Source: Ixodes scapularis
Taxonomy: Eukaryota > Arthropoda > Arachnida > Ixodida > Ixodidae
Direction: 5' to 3'
DNA: 64,000 nt
Assembly (NCBI RefSeq): GCF_016920785.2
Contig: NW_024609835.1
Coordinates: forward strand, 84,912,243 to 84,976,242
How positions within the stretch are numbered: the first letter of the stretch is position 1; each line of letters begins with the position of its first letter. Both the position numbers and the translations under genes were made by a program. The notes beneath the pieces are model-generated. The model saw only the letters and a list, made by a program, of their open reading frames with translations, did not search any database and was not told the origin of the DNA. Shown piece by piece: positions 11,057 through 20,733 of the stretch.

Positions 11057-11639
11057 GATTTTGTACACGTCTTCTACAAATCTTCATTAATGATAGTTAC
11101 CTTGTCGCGTCTCTGACTATCTGGAGCTTTCGAATCCGATGTTCACGTGCAGGCGGTCGGAAATGACATTAGTAACTTAGATAACTACAGGAAGATTATA
11201 AATTAGGTTCTTCCTTAGGTTTCATGATCTTTTAAAATCCGCCAAGATCACATCTGTTTTGCAAGTCAAGCAAATTAGTGGAATACAAATTTTGTCAGCG
11301 CGAGCACCAAAAATGGTTCTCGACATTTGTGCCTGGCTGGGCATCACCGTGCGTTTCGTTTGTCGTGGAATTTTGCCGAAATTAGGTAAGAATATTATTT
11401 TTGCAGTATTTTATGGTAAAGTATAATTAAAACAAAACGGCTGGTTGTATATCTTGTCGTATTGAACCATTGAAAACTGAGACCGAGGTTCGACAAGGTA
11501 AAAATTCTCCTAGGTATGTGACTGTGTCGACTGTACTGTTTAGCACAATCTCGGACTGGTTGAATTTCTAAGCTGCACCCAACGTGGTTGAGATCACCCG
11601 CCTGTACGCACGTAGCGCGTGAACTTTCCAATTCAGTAT
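11057..11639. other. No recognisable feature
   Basis: This stretch presumably includes the 3' UTR of the old LINE. A 102-codon minus frame (11395-11703) has no known motif. Confidence 0.4.
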
Positions 11640-11968
11640 CGGGTAGCAGTTCACTGGCAGTGTAGTACTTGGCTTTACTATATTGTTGCGTCGTCACGGG
11701 CACTATTTGTGCTGCTGTTACAACCGCCAGCTCGAGCCCGACCTCGCGCCTCTTTTGCCGTTCGTGTTATTCAGTATTGATGTCCTGCAACACTGTAGTT
11801 CTGCTAAAGGATTCATTAAACCTGAACCCAAAAGTCAATAACCTCTGCATCGTCACCCGTCAGGGAACTCCATAGTCATGTCTCTGTACCGGCCCTTCGT
11901 GGATGCCTCCTGCTGCCAAGTAGCAGCCTGATCGTCGAACCACCGACATCGTCGCCTCTCCATCAGTG
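11640..11968 (+). repeat. LTR-like dispersed repeat, relative of 19,415-19,740
   Basis: Shared blocks in order are: a GTTACGCC/GTTGCGTC plus CAC..GCACTATTT-type segment; GAGCCCGACCTCGCGCCTCTTTT against GAGACCGAGCTTGCGCCTCTTTT; TGATGTCCTGC against TGATGTTCTGC; CCCGTCAGGG; and AGCAGCCTGATCGTCGAACCACCG against AGCAGCCTGAACACCGAACCACCG. Identity is roughly 65%. It could be an old LTR, because length and position before a 'TTTTGGTGCG' motif fit, but no terminal repeats or coding region confirm this. Confidence 0.45.
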
Positions 11969-11969
11969 A

Positions 11970-12068
11970 ATCACTACGTTTTGGTCCGCTAGCTATCACT
12001 ACATTTTGGTGCGTTAGCTACCACTAGAGTTTTCTGCGTCGGCCGCTACTACATTTTGGTGCGTCGGT
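11970..12068. repeat. Tandem repeat, ~26-bp unit, about four copies
   Basis: Units of the form ATCACTACATTTTGGTGCGT recur at about 26-bp spacing with substitutions (ACGTTTTGGTCCG, ACATTTTGGTGCG, AGAGTTTTCTGCG, ACATTTTGGTGCG). Confidence 0.65.
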
Positions 12069-12099
12069 CCATCCCGTTCTCTCGAGTGCTTAACTCTTT

Positions 12100-12300
12100 C
12101 CTGGGCAGAAAAAAAACCCCTGCCGTTCTTCACGACGTTCTCGCGCTCGTGCTTGTTCAGGTTTTTAGGGCAGTAAATAAGCTTCTGAGGTTTTCTGAAG
12201 TGTTCCAACGCTTGTGTTCTTTCAGCTCTTTCAGGGCAGTGAAAAAGCCCCTATGGTTCTTTACAATCTTTCAACACTCGTGATCGTTCAGTTTATCAGT
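12100..12300. repeat. Tandem repeat, ~66-bp unit, three copies
   Basis: GGGCAG occurs at 12103, 12168 and 12234, each time followed by a run of A, a CC-rich or CTTCTG segment, a TTCTT/TTTCT block and CGTG.TCGTTCAG or similar. Periods are 65 and 66 bp. The copies are well diverged. Confidence 0.65.
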
Positions 12301-12414
12301 CTTCCCTGCGAGACGTGGCCTTTCAAACCGTTTGATATTTTCCCCTTGGCCGGTTGTTCTTCTGTACCCGGTTTTGGACTTTACGAAATGTCATTGCGCT
12401 GAGACATGCTGCCC

Positions 12415-12700
12415 TATACTCCGTTCACCCCTAAGCTGAAAATGCAATGAGAACTACGCGTCCGCCGAACCAATCAGCCGCCTCCCTTTCAATACCTAAC
12501 CCGGTCCTCGGTGAGTGGGTATGAGCGGGAGCATGATCACGTGGCGAAAGAGGGATGTATGACTGGTCCATTGAGGACGTAGCTGCGACCGCAGTCTCAG
12601 TTTATAGGAGTGACTGGAACATAGTCAGCGCGCAAGATGGCCGCCAAGCTCTGGCCTCCCGAGAAGTTGACGTTTACAAGACGGCCGCTGTCTTCATTGG
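12415..12700. repeat. Dispersed repeat related to 24,585-24,775
   Basis: GTTCACCCCTAAGCTGA, ACGTGGCGAAAGAGGG, GTATGACTGGTC and GAGGACGTAGCT recur in the same order at 24,590-24,760. The second half serves as the target into which the LINE at 12,716 inserted. It includes CAAGATGGCCGCC, a CpG-rich stretch, but I see no gene. Confidence 0.65.
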
Positions 12701-12715
12701 CCTCCTCGTTCGGGA
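12701..12715. other. Left target-site duplication of the 12,716-18,400 LINE
   Basis: CCTCCTCGTTCGGGA occurs here and again at 18401-18415, exactly flanking the LINE. Duplications of 10-20 bp are normal for target-primed reverse transcription. Confidence 0.9.
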
Positions 12716-13019
12716 GGGGCGCTGCGAGCGCGAGCGACAACGGACGCAATTCACTTGGGCTCCGCTGATTTCGTGCCTTCACCCCGCATATTGGGATCCT
12801 AGAGTACTGTCATCGAAATCATCGGCTTCCTAACAACGAGAGGAATCCAGAGACACCAACCAGAAGTACGTACGACAAGCTTTTTGACCATTTTCGGTCA
12901 ACTTTTCCCCGCGAGCACGCCGGATGCCTCGCTAGGCCTACCGCGCTCCGCCGAAGGCTCCGAGCCGCAGCTGCATTCGCCAGCTGCGCCGCGCCGTAAA
13001 CCGAGCCCGCGCGCCGTAG
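12716..13019 (+). promoter_or_regulatory. 5' UTR / presumed internal promoter of the LINE
   Basis: This is the first ~300 bp of the element, GC- and CpG-rich, beginning GGGGCGCTGCGAGCG and ending at an in-frame TAG (13017-13019) before ORF1. Full-length LINEs carry their promoter within this segment. I see no TATA box, as expected for that class. Confidence 0.5.
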
Positions 13020-14798
13020 TTCACCATCAGGGTCGCCGTAGAAGGCATCCCCATTTCTCGGGAAGAATTAGCAGCCAGTGAATGGTTGACTAAAGTTAAC
13101 AAGCTCCGGGAAGCGCGAACAACACCAGGGCGAGCCGTACCCGATTTTCCCGGAGACAAAACAGGACCGGACCAACCGTCCCAAATCAACAAAGATCGGG
13201 CCTCGAGTGTACCTGCGAGGAAGATGGAAACCGAACTCACGCCTCGGCAGCGAGGTCGCTTACTAGCCAAGAATTCTGTAGCTTCGAAACAGCCTCGCTT
13301 ACCCAGCGACGCTCTCAAGCTGATCGTGCGCCCACGCGGCGGACTGCAACTTTTCAAGATTTCAACCTACCAACTACTTGAAGCGACCTGCACGGCTGCT
13401 CACTTCACCAGGGACGCCGTGCGTCACGAAGACCTAATACTAGCTAACCTGCTTCAAAACACCTTCGCGTACTGCACCCCAGTCGTCGAAAGAGCTGAAC
13501 GGGTCCTACGACTCAAAACGATCGTCGTCGACAACAAGACGTATGAGGTCTCGGTCTACTGCGTTCCAGACGATAGCTCGGGTCGCGGTGTGATTCGCGG
13601 CGTCGACCTCCGCCTGGATCGAGATACAATTCAAGCAGAGTTACAAGACAACCGCAACCCACCCATCGTGGACTTTCGACGGCTGAGGAACACCACCGCA
13701 GTGCTCATCACGTTCGCTCAGCCCCAAGTGCCGACCTGGGTCTACTTCTGCAACAGTCGACACAGATGCAACTTATTCAAGAACAAGTACGAAGTGTGCT
13801 ATCGCTGTGGCGAGCTCGGTCATTGAGCTGACGTCTGCGCTAGCCCAACTACCAAATGCAGAGGCTGCTTGCTATCCGATCCGCCAAACGACCACACGTG
13901 CAAACCAATCTGCCACCTGTGTGGCAAGGAACATCTCACGGGCGATAGTCGCTGCAAGGAAATCTTCAGGACCCCTTACACGGTCAAGCGCAGGCAGTGA
14001 GAGCACACTCAAAGAGCCGAGGCAGACAGACTCAAGACCCAAGAGCCCAACAGGCGGGTCACGCTCCAACACACCAGCCGATGGGACCGGCAACGCTCCG
14101 ATAGCCAGCAGAGGCAGCCCCGGGACCGATCGAGCTCTTTTCCACCGCTCGAGTCTCCCTCTACACGGAGGGGGCCTCAAAATACCTCCCGGACCAGACC
14201 CGAGCCACCTACAGGCGTCCAGCAGACTCGGGCCTCTCCTCAACTGCTGCAGCCACCCCAGCCACCACTATCAACGCCAGTCCAACGAGAACGTCAACAA
14301 TCGGTAAGTACGCAGGAAGGGACTCCCAGTACTCCAGACACAAAAAAAGCGATTAAGGAACTGACAGCAGTCATCCAACAACTCATACTCCGAGTAGAGG
14401 CTCTCGAAAAACCAACCGCTACACTCACTACGTCTCCTTCCGCTCCACAGGTTTCAACTGTGGCGTAACCTATGGAGATCACACTCTCCAACGGACCCAC
14501 ACACAAACGCAAAGCCATAGCAGATAACGACTCCCCGGTGGAGGATTGGCCGACACGTTTCGCCAGAGTCGAGGAAAGATGCGAACTCAGCCACACTCGC
14601 ATCAAATCTTTAGAAGAACAAATCGATCGCTCACTCTACACACTCGGCTCACAAGTCAATCAACAGCTCGAGACCCTGAGGAAAGCTATAGAAGCGCAGG
14701 GCAAACTCCTTGCTGTCGTTGTACCCGCGGCCTCTGCGCCGGCACTCGCTCCAACGCCAGAACTTTCCAAGCTCAATCATGGCGATCAGGTCGGGTAA
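13020..14798 (+). pseudogene. LINE ORF1, gag-like RNA-binding protein, three in-frame stops
   Basis: A single frame runs from 13020 to the TAA at 14796-14798, broken by TGA at 13824-13826, TGA at 13998-14000 and TAA at 14466-14468. Domains in order: an N-terminal region; a gag-like globular part (about 13300-13790); a CCHC knuckle CYRCGELGH-stop-ADVC, whose continuation carries the stop inside the knuckle; two more Cys/His clusters (KCRGC to HTC, and CHLCGKEH to C); a Pro/Gln/Ser/Arg-rich linker; and a C-terminal coiled coil (VEERCELSHTRIKSLEEQ). The first in-frame ATG is at 13224, so the original start may be lost. Each stop is one substitution from a sense codon. The protein would coat element RNA. 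Confidence 0.85.
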
Positions 14799-17700
14799 CA
14801 CCACCATCTGGCAGTGGAACTGTCGCGGGTTTGCGCGTAAGCGTCCGGTCCTCCAACAGTTCCTCACCGCGCGCGATCGCCCTGAATTAATAGTCCTCCA
14901 GGAAGGTGGCAAGAACACGCACCTCGCCGCTTTCACTACCTACTTATCGGAACGAGAAAAGCCTCAAGCAGCCACTCTTGCAAAACGAAACCTCACTGTT
15001 CTCCACCACAAATTAGATCCCACTCTTCCCGAACATGTTTTTTTAGAAATATTGCCTCGACCTTCGCGCGAACGTCACACTAGTCTGTTTGTGATTAATA
15101 TATACAGCCCTCCCCGGGCCCATAAAGACGTCTTCGGGCCCCTCTTCCTCAAAGCCGAGCAGCGAGCGCAGGGGCAACCCCTCCTCATCCTCGGTGACTT
15201 TAACGCGCACCACCGCGCTTGGGGCTGTCACTACGACTCGGCTAAAGGCAGACGGCTCTGGGATGACTGGCATACGCACCAGCTTAGCCTCATCACGGAC
15301 GTCTCCTACCCCACTGGACTTGCTACGGGCCTACACCGAGATACGACGCCGGATCTCGCCTTTACGAGCTCCGGAGTCAAAGCTACCTGGTGCCACACTC
15401 ACGAAAACTTTGGAAGCGACCACTTCATGCTTGAAATTGTGATACAAGAGCCCACGAGGCAACGTACACGGCCGGCTCAGGTGATCGACTGGGACTCCTT
15501 TAGGGTGCATAGGCAAGAGCAGGACACACCTCCCATCATTACTGACATCAAAGCATGGACAATCCAAATTGTCAAACAAGTGGCTCACGCCACGCAAACC
15601 GTCCAGCTAGAGGACACGGTCCCTCACTGCGACCGCCACTATGCCCATCTTTGGGAGCGTAAGAAATCACTCGAAGCTCTCCTCGCCACTCGGAAATGGG
15701 ACCGCAATATCCGCCGTCGACTGGCGCGCGCCAACACGACCATCGAGAATTACGCAATTGAACTAACTCGCCAGAGCTGGCACAACATTTGCGACCAGAT
15801 GAACAAGACTCCAAACACTCGTAACACATGGAAACTCCTCCGGCATCTACTCGACCCGGCTGGAGGCAAACTCCAAGCACGCCAACAGCTCGAGCGAATC
15901 TTCCACCAGTATCCTGGCACGCCAGAGGAACTCAAACGAGAAATTATAGGCACTTACATCCGCCCCGGCCCGGCAACTACCCTCCCCTCCTATCAGGGCC
16001 CGGACAACCCCGGTCTAGACGCTCCAATCACTCTAGCGGAGGTACGAGCAGAACTTAATCGCCTTAAGACCACCTCGGCGGCCGGCCCCGACCGTATTTC
16101 TAATAAGATGCTGAGGAATCTAGACGACGCCTCTATTCAAGCCCTCACCGACTTTCTTCAAGAGTGCTGGTACAGCTGTACCATCCCGCAGGAATGGAAA
16201 TGCGCCAATCTAGTCCTCATCCCTAAGCCGGGCAAACCACCCACCTTGGCCAACCTTCGTCCCATCTCTCTTACATCCTGCGTTGGGAAGCTGATGGAAC
16301 ACGTCATCCAGATCAGACTCCATCGCTACCTCGAAGACAGCCACCTCCTACCAGACACGATGTTCGGCTTCCGCCCTCATTTTGCGGCCCCGGACATTAT
16401 GCTTTTTCTTCATCACCAGGTCGTCATGCGCCGCACACTAGACACGAAATTCATTGTCGGCCTCGATGTAGCCAAGGCTTTCGACAACGTCCTCCATGAA
16501 GCGATTCTTCAGCAACTACAAACTCTTGGCGTCGGACATCGCACCTACACGTACATCCGAGACTTTCTTACCGGCCGCACAGTGCAACTCAGCGCCGGCA
16601 CCGGAGATCCTTCCATCATTTCTCCGGGAAACCCTGGCACGCCGCAGGGCTCCATGCTCTCGCCGACGCTCTTTAACGTTGCACTGATAGGCCTGCCCAA
16701 GCTACTGGCTGACATTCCACATCTACACCATAGCCTATATGCTGACGACCTCACTCTTTGGATCACGCGCGGCAGTGACGGCCAGATAGAAGAGACCCTC
16801 CAGACCGCCATCGATAGGATCGGAGACTATCTCGATACAGTTGGCCTTACCTGCTCGGCTACTAAATCAGAATATATAATCATCCCGTCCCCGGGACGAC
16901 GCCCACCAAAGATACTTCCGGAACTCACCCTCCGGGTCCAAGGTAACTGCATCCCTCGTACGGGTCACATCAGGATCCTGGGATTACACCTTCAAGCCAA
17001 CGGCAGCAACAACATCTCGCTCCAACGCATCGACCAGTCGGCGGTACAGATCGGACGCCTCCTTAAGCGAGTTTCCAACAAGCACCGAGGTATGCGAGAG
17101 TCCAACCTCCTGCGCCTCGTTCAAGCCTTCATTTGCTCCCGCATCGCATACTCTGCACCTTACCTACGTCTCACTCGTGCCGAAAGCGAACGGCTAGAGT
17201 CGTCACTTCGCAAAGCTTACAAGACGGCCCTGGGTCTTCTTATGTCCACAGCCACTCACAAGCTTATGGCTCTCGGCATCTCCAACACCGTGAACGAATT
17301 AATCGAAGCTACCCTCACTGCCAATACGAGTGGCTCTCACTCACGCACGCTGGCCGAGCGGTACTGCAGCAGGTGGGGATATTACCGACGAGGGCGGCTC
17401 CCAGTTACGCTGACCTTGCCCCGGAATATCGCCAAAGCCTCCGCATTCCTCCCATTCCCAAACGGATGCACCCGGAACACCACGCCGAGAGACGGGCCGA
17501 CCGTGCACGTCAACTGGAGAAACGCTTCAGCGGACGTCCGGACGTCACGTATACCGACGCTTGTTGCCACCACTCAAAGCCAGCAATGGTGGCGGTACCC
17601 CTCGCCCCTCACCGCAGCTGGCACACAGCCTGCAGCATTCGCAACGCAAAAACGGTCACCGTAGCAGTGGAAGTCGCCATTGCGCTAGCGCTAACCGACC

Positions 17701-18380
17701 CTATTACCGAAGTCGTCATCAGTGACTCACAACAGGCGATCCGCAACTACGATGCCGGCCGTATCTCTCGCCACGCATCACACATCCTTCTTTCTGCTCC
17801 ACCTTCTTCCTCCTCCCGCTTACTCATTTGGGCTCCAGCCCACGAGTCACTCAGAGGAAACGCCGAGGCGCACACTCTCGCCCGAGAACTTAGCTGCCGA
17901 GCCGAGAGAGTGACCCGCCTCCCCGCTTTCGCTGACACTAATAGCTCACGCGCGCTTATACTCACCACGTACACAGACATCCTCCAGTACTACCGACTCG
18001 GAAGATGCACGTATCCTCCCGCACACCGCGATCTAACAAGACGAGAGGCCGTCCAATGGCGCAAACTACAAACAGGCAGCTTTCCACACCCGCTTTTATA
18101 CAATAAAATCTTTCCACAACAGATAGCACCCAGGTGCAAACACTGTTCAGCTCCGGGCACCCTCATACACATGGTGTGGACATGTACACACTACAACGCA
18201 GACAACTTAAACACCCCAGAGACGTGGGAGTCCCTCCTGCGTACGTCCGAGCCGGAAGACCAACGCCGGCTTATCCAGCGCGCGGTGGAGGCCGCGACAT
18301 CCCAAGGGATCGCCGCCGACCTCCTCTCAGCGAGCGCAACCGGTCCTGGGACTGGTCCCCTGTGTTTATGGGAGAAATAA
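14779..18380 (+). pseudogene. LINE ORF2: endonuclease, reverse transcriptase, RNase H (one frameshift)
   Basis: ATG 14779 starts MAIRSGNTTIWQWNCRGF, the classic opening of an APE endonuclease. Further endonuclease motifs are INIYSPP, ILGDFNAHH (about residue 137) and GSDHFML (about 212). Reverse transcriptase shows GPDRISNKML, WKCANLVLIPKPGK, LRPISLTSCVGK, GLDVAKAFDN (about 560), GTPQGSMLSPTLFN (about 620) and the catalytic YADDLTLW (about 653). Near 17322 one base is missing. The rest (to 18380) is read in the next frame: TYTDACC, VAVEVAIALAL, ISDSQQAI and WAPAHESLRGNAEAHTLA form the RNase H domain, followed by a Cys/His cluster (CKHCSAPGTLIHMVWTC). The TAA stop lies inside the AATAAA signal. 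The rest of the frame is intact, so the copy is young. Confidence 0.93.
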
Positions 18381-18381
18381 A
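18376..18381 (+). terminator. Poly(A) signal AATAAA of the LINE, overlapping the ORF2 stop
   Basis: AATAAA at 18376-18381 contains the TAA stop (18378-18380). It is followed by AGAGTTC and the ACC-repeat tail ending at 18400. Confidence 0.8.
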
Positions 18382-18400
18382 GAGTTCACCACCACCACCA

Positions 18401-18415
18401 CCTCCTCGTTCGGGA
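18401..18415. other. Right target-site duplication of the LINE
   Basis: Identical to 12701-12715. Because the element tail is ACC repeats, the exact junction is ambiguous by one or two bases. Confidence 0.9.
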
Positions 18416-18834
18416 CCGTATGGCAAGGAATCAGCTTGCACCAGCACGCGCCACAATGGCTTCGTCGACGGCTGCCCGTACGCAGAAAAGCTGGCATTTC
18501 CTCCGTTCATGACGGGTGCTGTCGGTGAATCGCAGTGCTGTAAAATAATTGTTTCTCTTTCGCTGTTTTGTTCTAAGAAAACATTTTCATCACAAATGCC
18601 TGTGGCCTCAACAGCAACCGTTAATCTGACATTTTCCTCTGACTGCAACTATCTCAAATATGACGAACTTTCCATAGATATGAAATGTTTTTTTCAATAT
18701 CATTTCTCCCTGACTGCGCGTGTGTATTGGAAGATAAGTGTCATGTTCTGATCCTTTTATTAATGTAGTCTTCTTGTAGCTAATTTTAAAAAGAAGTTAT
18801 TAAGAAAGGGAGAACAGTAGTCTTTTGTTCGGCT
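18416..18834. other. No recognisable gene
   Basis: This is the right-hand flank of the LINE target. The frame at 18134-18751 is mostly antisense or shifted LINE sequence running into the flank, and is not a gene. Confidence 0.5.
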
Positions 18835-19371
18835 TTAAAGGGGTACGGAAGCGAAAGTTTAGCGCATATTTCTTTGTCTATACGTGGTCTCCTACACGAC
18901 AGTAGCTCACAAACTGCAGTCTTTTTTTCCGTAAACGAACTGAATGCAATATTAAAATTATTAAAACGATTTCCCAATACCACCTGGTAGTTGGGGGGTC
19001 GAGCTTCGTTGGAATGTCTCGCGTCACTGGCCCATCAGGAGCTACGCTGCGGTGCGGCGTGTCCGATGGAGGCTTGGGGAAGCGAGCGGCGCTTGGCGCA
19101 CCTCTCAGGTCTAGTACACCATATCTCGGGCATTCCCACTCGGTAGGATTGTAACGTTCTGACGATAAGACTGGCGCCACTTAGTGAGGACGATCGTAAT
19201 TACTGTACTCTTGGCCGTGTAGGGCCCGTGACGTTTCGAGCTTGACGTTACGGACAAATATCCCGAGATGCATCGCGCTGACTCGATGGTTAATTTTGAA
19301 ACGCTCGTCGTATTTCACTCAGTTCGAAGTGTTCCGGGAATATTTCCAGTTTTGATTCTGTACCCCCTTAA
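18835..19371. mobile_element. TTAA-flanked MITE (Kolobok- or piggyBac-type target), ~530 bp
   Basis: TTAA AGGGGTACGGAAGCG at the left (TTAA 18835-18838) mirrors GATTCTGTACCCCC TTAA at the right (TTAA 19368-19371). The TIR is about 12-18 bp with mismatches. TTAA at both ends fits a TTAA target duplication. There is no coding capacity. The AGGG start is shared with the element at 41,358. Confidence 0.6.
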
Positions 19372-19414
19372 TGTCTTTCTTGGGGTTTTGTTTAAAAACA
19401 TAAGTAAGGAAGGC

Positions 19415-19740
19415 AGAATGTAATAGTTGGCTTTTACTAGTTTGTTACGCCATCACAGACTATTTCTGCTCTTTAAAGCGCAAGCTGGAGACCGAGCTTG
19501 CGCCTCTTTTTCCGTTCGTTTTCTTCAGCTTTGATGTTCTGCTCTATAATAAATTAAACAGAAAACTAAAAGTTAATCACCCCTCCTTTGTCGCCGGCAG
19601 GGTCCGCGCTGCCTGTGAACCTCGGCCACTACTCCTCTCCCGTCAGGGTACCCCATCACCTCGCTGCCCTGTCAGCCCTTTTTGGATGTCTTTTACTACC
19701 ATGGAGCAGCCTGAACACCGAACCACCGGACACTTGTGGG
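19415..19740 (+). repeat. LTR-like dispersed repeat, relative of 11,640-11,968
   Basis: See 11,640 for the matching blocks. Here an AATAAA-like stretch (ATAATAAATTAAAC, near 19547) sits where a poly(A) signal would lie if this were an LTR. Confidence 0.45.
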
Positions 19741-20629
19741 GAACACATCTCCAGAGCTGATCCGCATGATGTTGGTGCAATCCTCTTGGGGTGCCTACAG
19801 TTGTCATTTGTATTCCATAGAATGAGCAGTCAACTTCAGGAATCCGCCATAGGCCGAAAGTGCGCGCCCACACAGTCTCGCTCGCACTAAAAGGGTGTTT
19901 GCCCCTCTCGAGCGGGCACGAGTCCAAATGCATAAAGACAAAAATCAGTCTGGCATCAGATGCGGCAGCCGATTAACAGTTGAGAGGAGTGCTTCTTATA
20001 TTTTGCTGAGGTTTTGCAGCAGCGAAACTTCAACAACAGTGGGAAAGTGCTTGCAAGCCTGGTTCCAAGACTGTGACGCTGACCCTCATGAATGCCCCCC
20101 TTGACTCTACATATCGCATGATTGGATAACCCGACGAACTGTGGATGATACAAAGTGGTGGTAAGGTGCTCTATATGGCCGTTGTAAGAACTGTTTGAAA
20201 ACAGTACTATTAATGTGGGTACGTTGTCAAACACAAGTGTCCTTGGCTGTCCAATCGACCAAAGATGTGCACTGGGCTTCTACTGTGGTCTCGGCCGATG
20301 CTTATATCCGCTTAGTGTCTGAGTGGTCCATGATCAGTATTACGTAACTCTCCAGCAGTTCGGCCTAATATAAGTTGTGTTCAGCGTTGCTTGGTGTCCA
20401 ACCAGCCGACCCTAACTTGCACCAGAGGCATTTAACAGTACTGGGCATATGTCTTGCACCTTCTTAAATGTTTTTAAATGTGTTTATCAACACCGGAGTA
20501 CCAGAAGATGGTGTTTTCCAAGATAGTTATGACTGACCTGCCTGGAGGTGTAACCGAGCATAACCTCATGTATACTGATAATGCCTGCTCAATTGCCGGT
20601 TGCCAGCTATCACCGCAATTTTTTTCGGT
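19741..20629. other. No recognisable feature
   Basis: Short frames only (at most 100 codons). No motif, inverted repeat or tandem repeat stands out. Confidence 0.4.
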
Positions 20630-20733
20630 GGTAAAAGCGCTAAAAACAACGAGCAATTAAAAGAAACGAACAACACAGAGCGCTCTGTGTTATTCGTTTC
20701 TTTTACTTGTCCGTTGTTTTTAGCGCTTTTACC
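20630..20733. repeat. 104-bp near-perfect palindrome with no spacer
   Basis: GGTAAAAGCGCTAAAAACAA at the left is mirrored by TTGTTTTTAGCGCTTTTACC at the right. The centre is ACAGAGCGCTCTGT at 20681/20682. Arms are 52 bp with only a few mismatches (in the GAGCAATTA against TACTTGTCC region). Confidence 0.9.

Larger units (their letters stand above)
12716..18400 (+). mobile_element. Nearly full-length I-like non-LTR retrotransposon, 5,685 bp
   Basis: The order is a ~300-bp 5' UTR, ORF1 (gag-like with CCHC knuckles), ORF2 (endonuclease, reverse transcriptase, RNase H) overlapping ORF1 by 20 nt, AATAAA at 18376-18381, and a short (ACC)n tail. A 15-bp direct repeat flanks it exactly. The 5' end being present implies complete reverse transcription, and few disabling changes imply a fairly recent insertion. 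An RNase H domain downstream of RT plus gag-like CCHC knuckles is characteristic of the I/R1-related group and of elements common in tick genomes. The family name is inference. Confidence 0.9.

Noticed and set aside
15043..18172. Numerous minus-strand and alternative-frame ORFs within the LINE
   Set aside because: Shadows of ORF2, whose + frame has unmistakable endonuclease, RT and RNase H motifs.
18134..18751. 205-codon + frame overlapping the LINE 3' end
   Set aside because: Its first 80 codons are out-of-frame ORF2 and the remainder crosses the target-site duplication.
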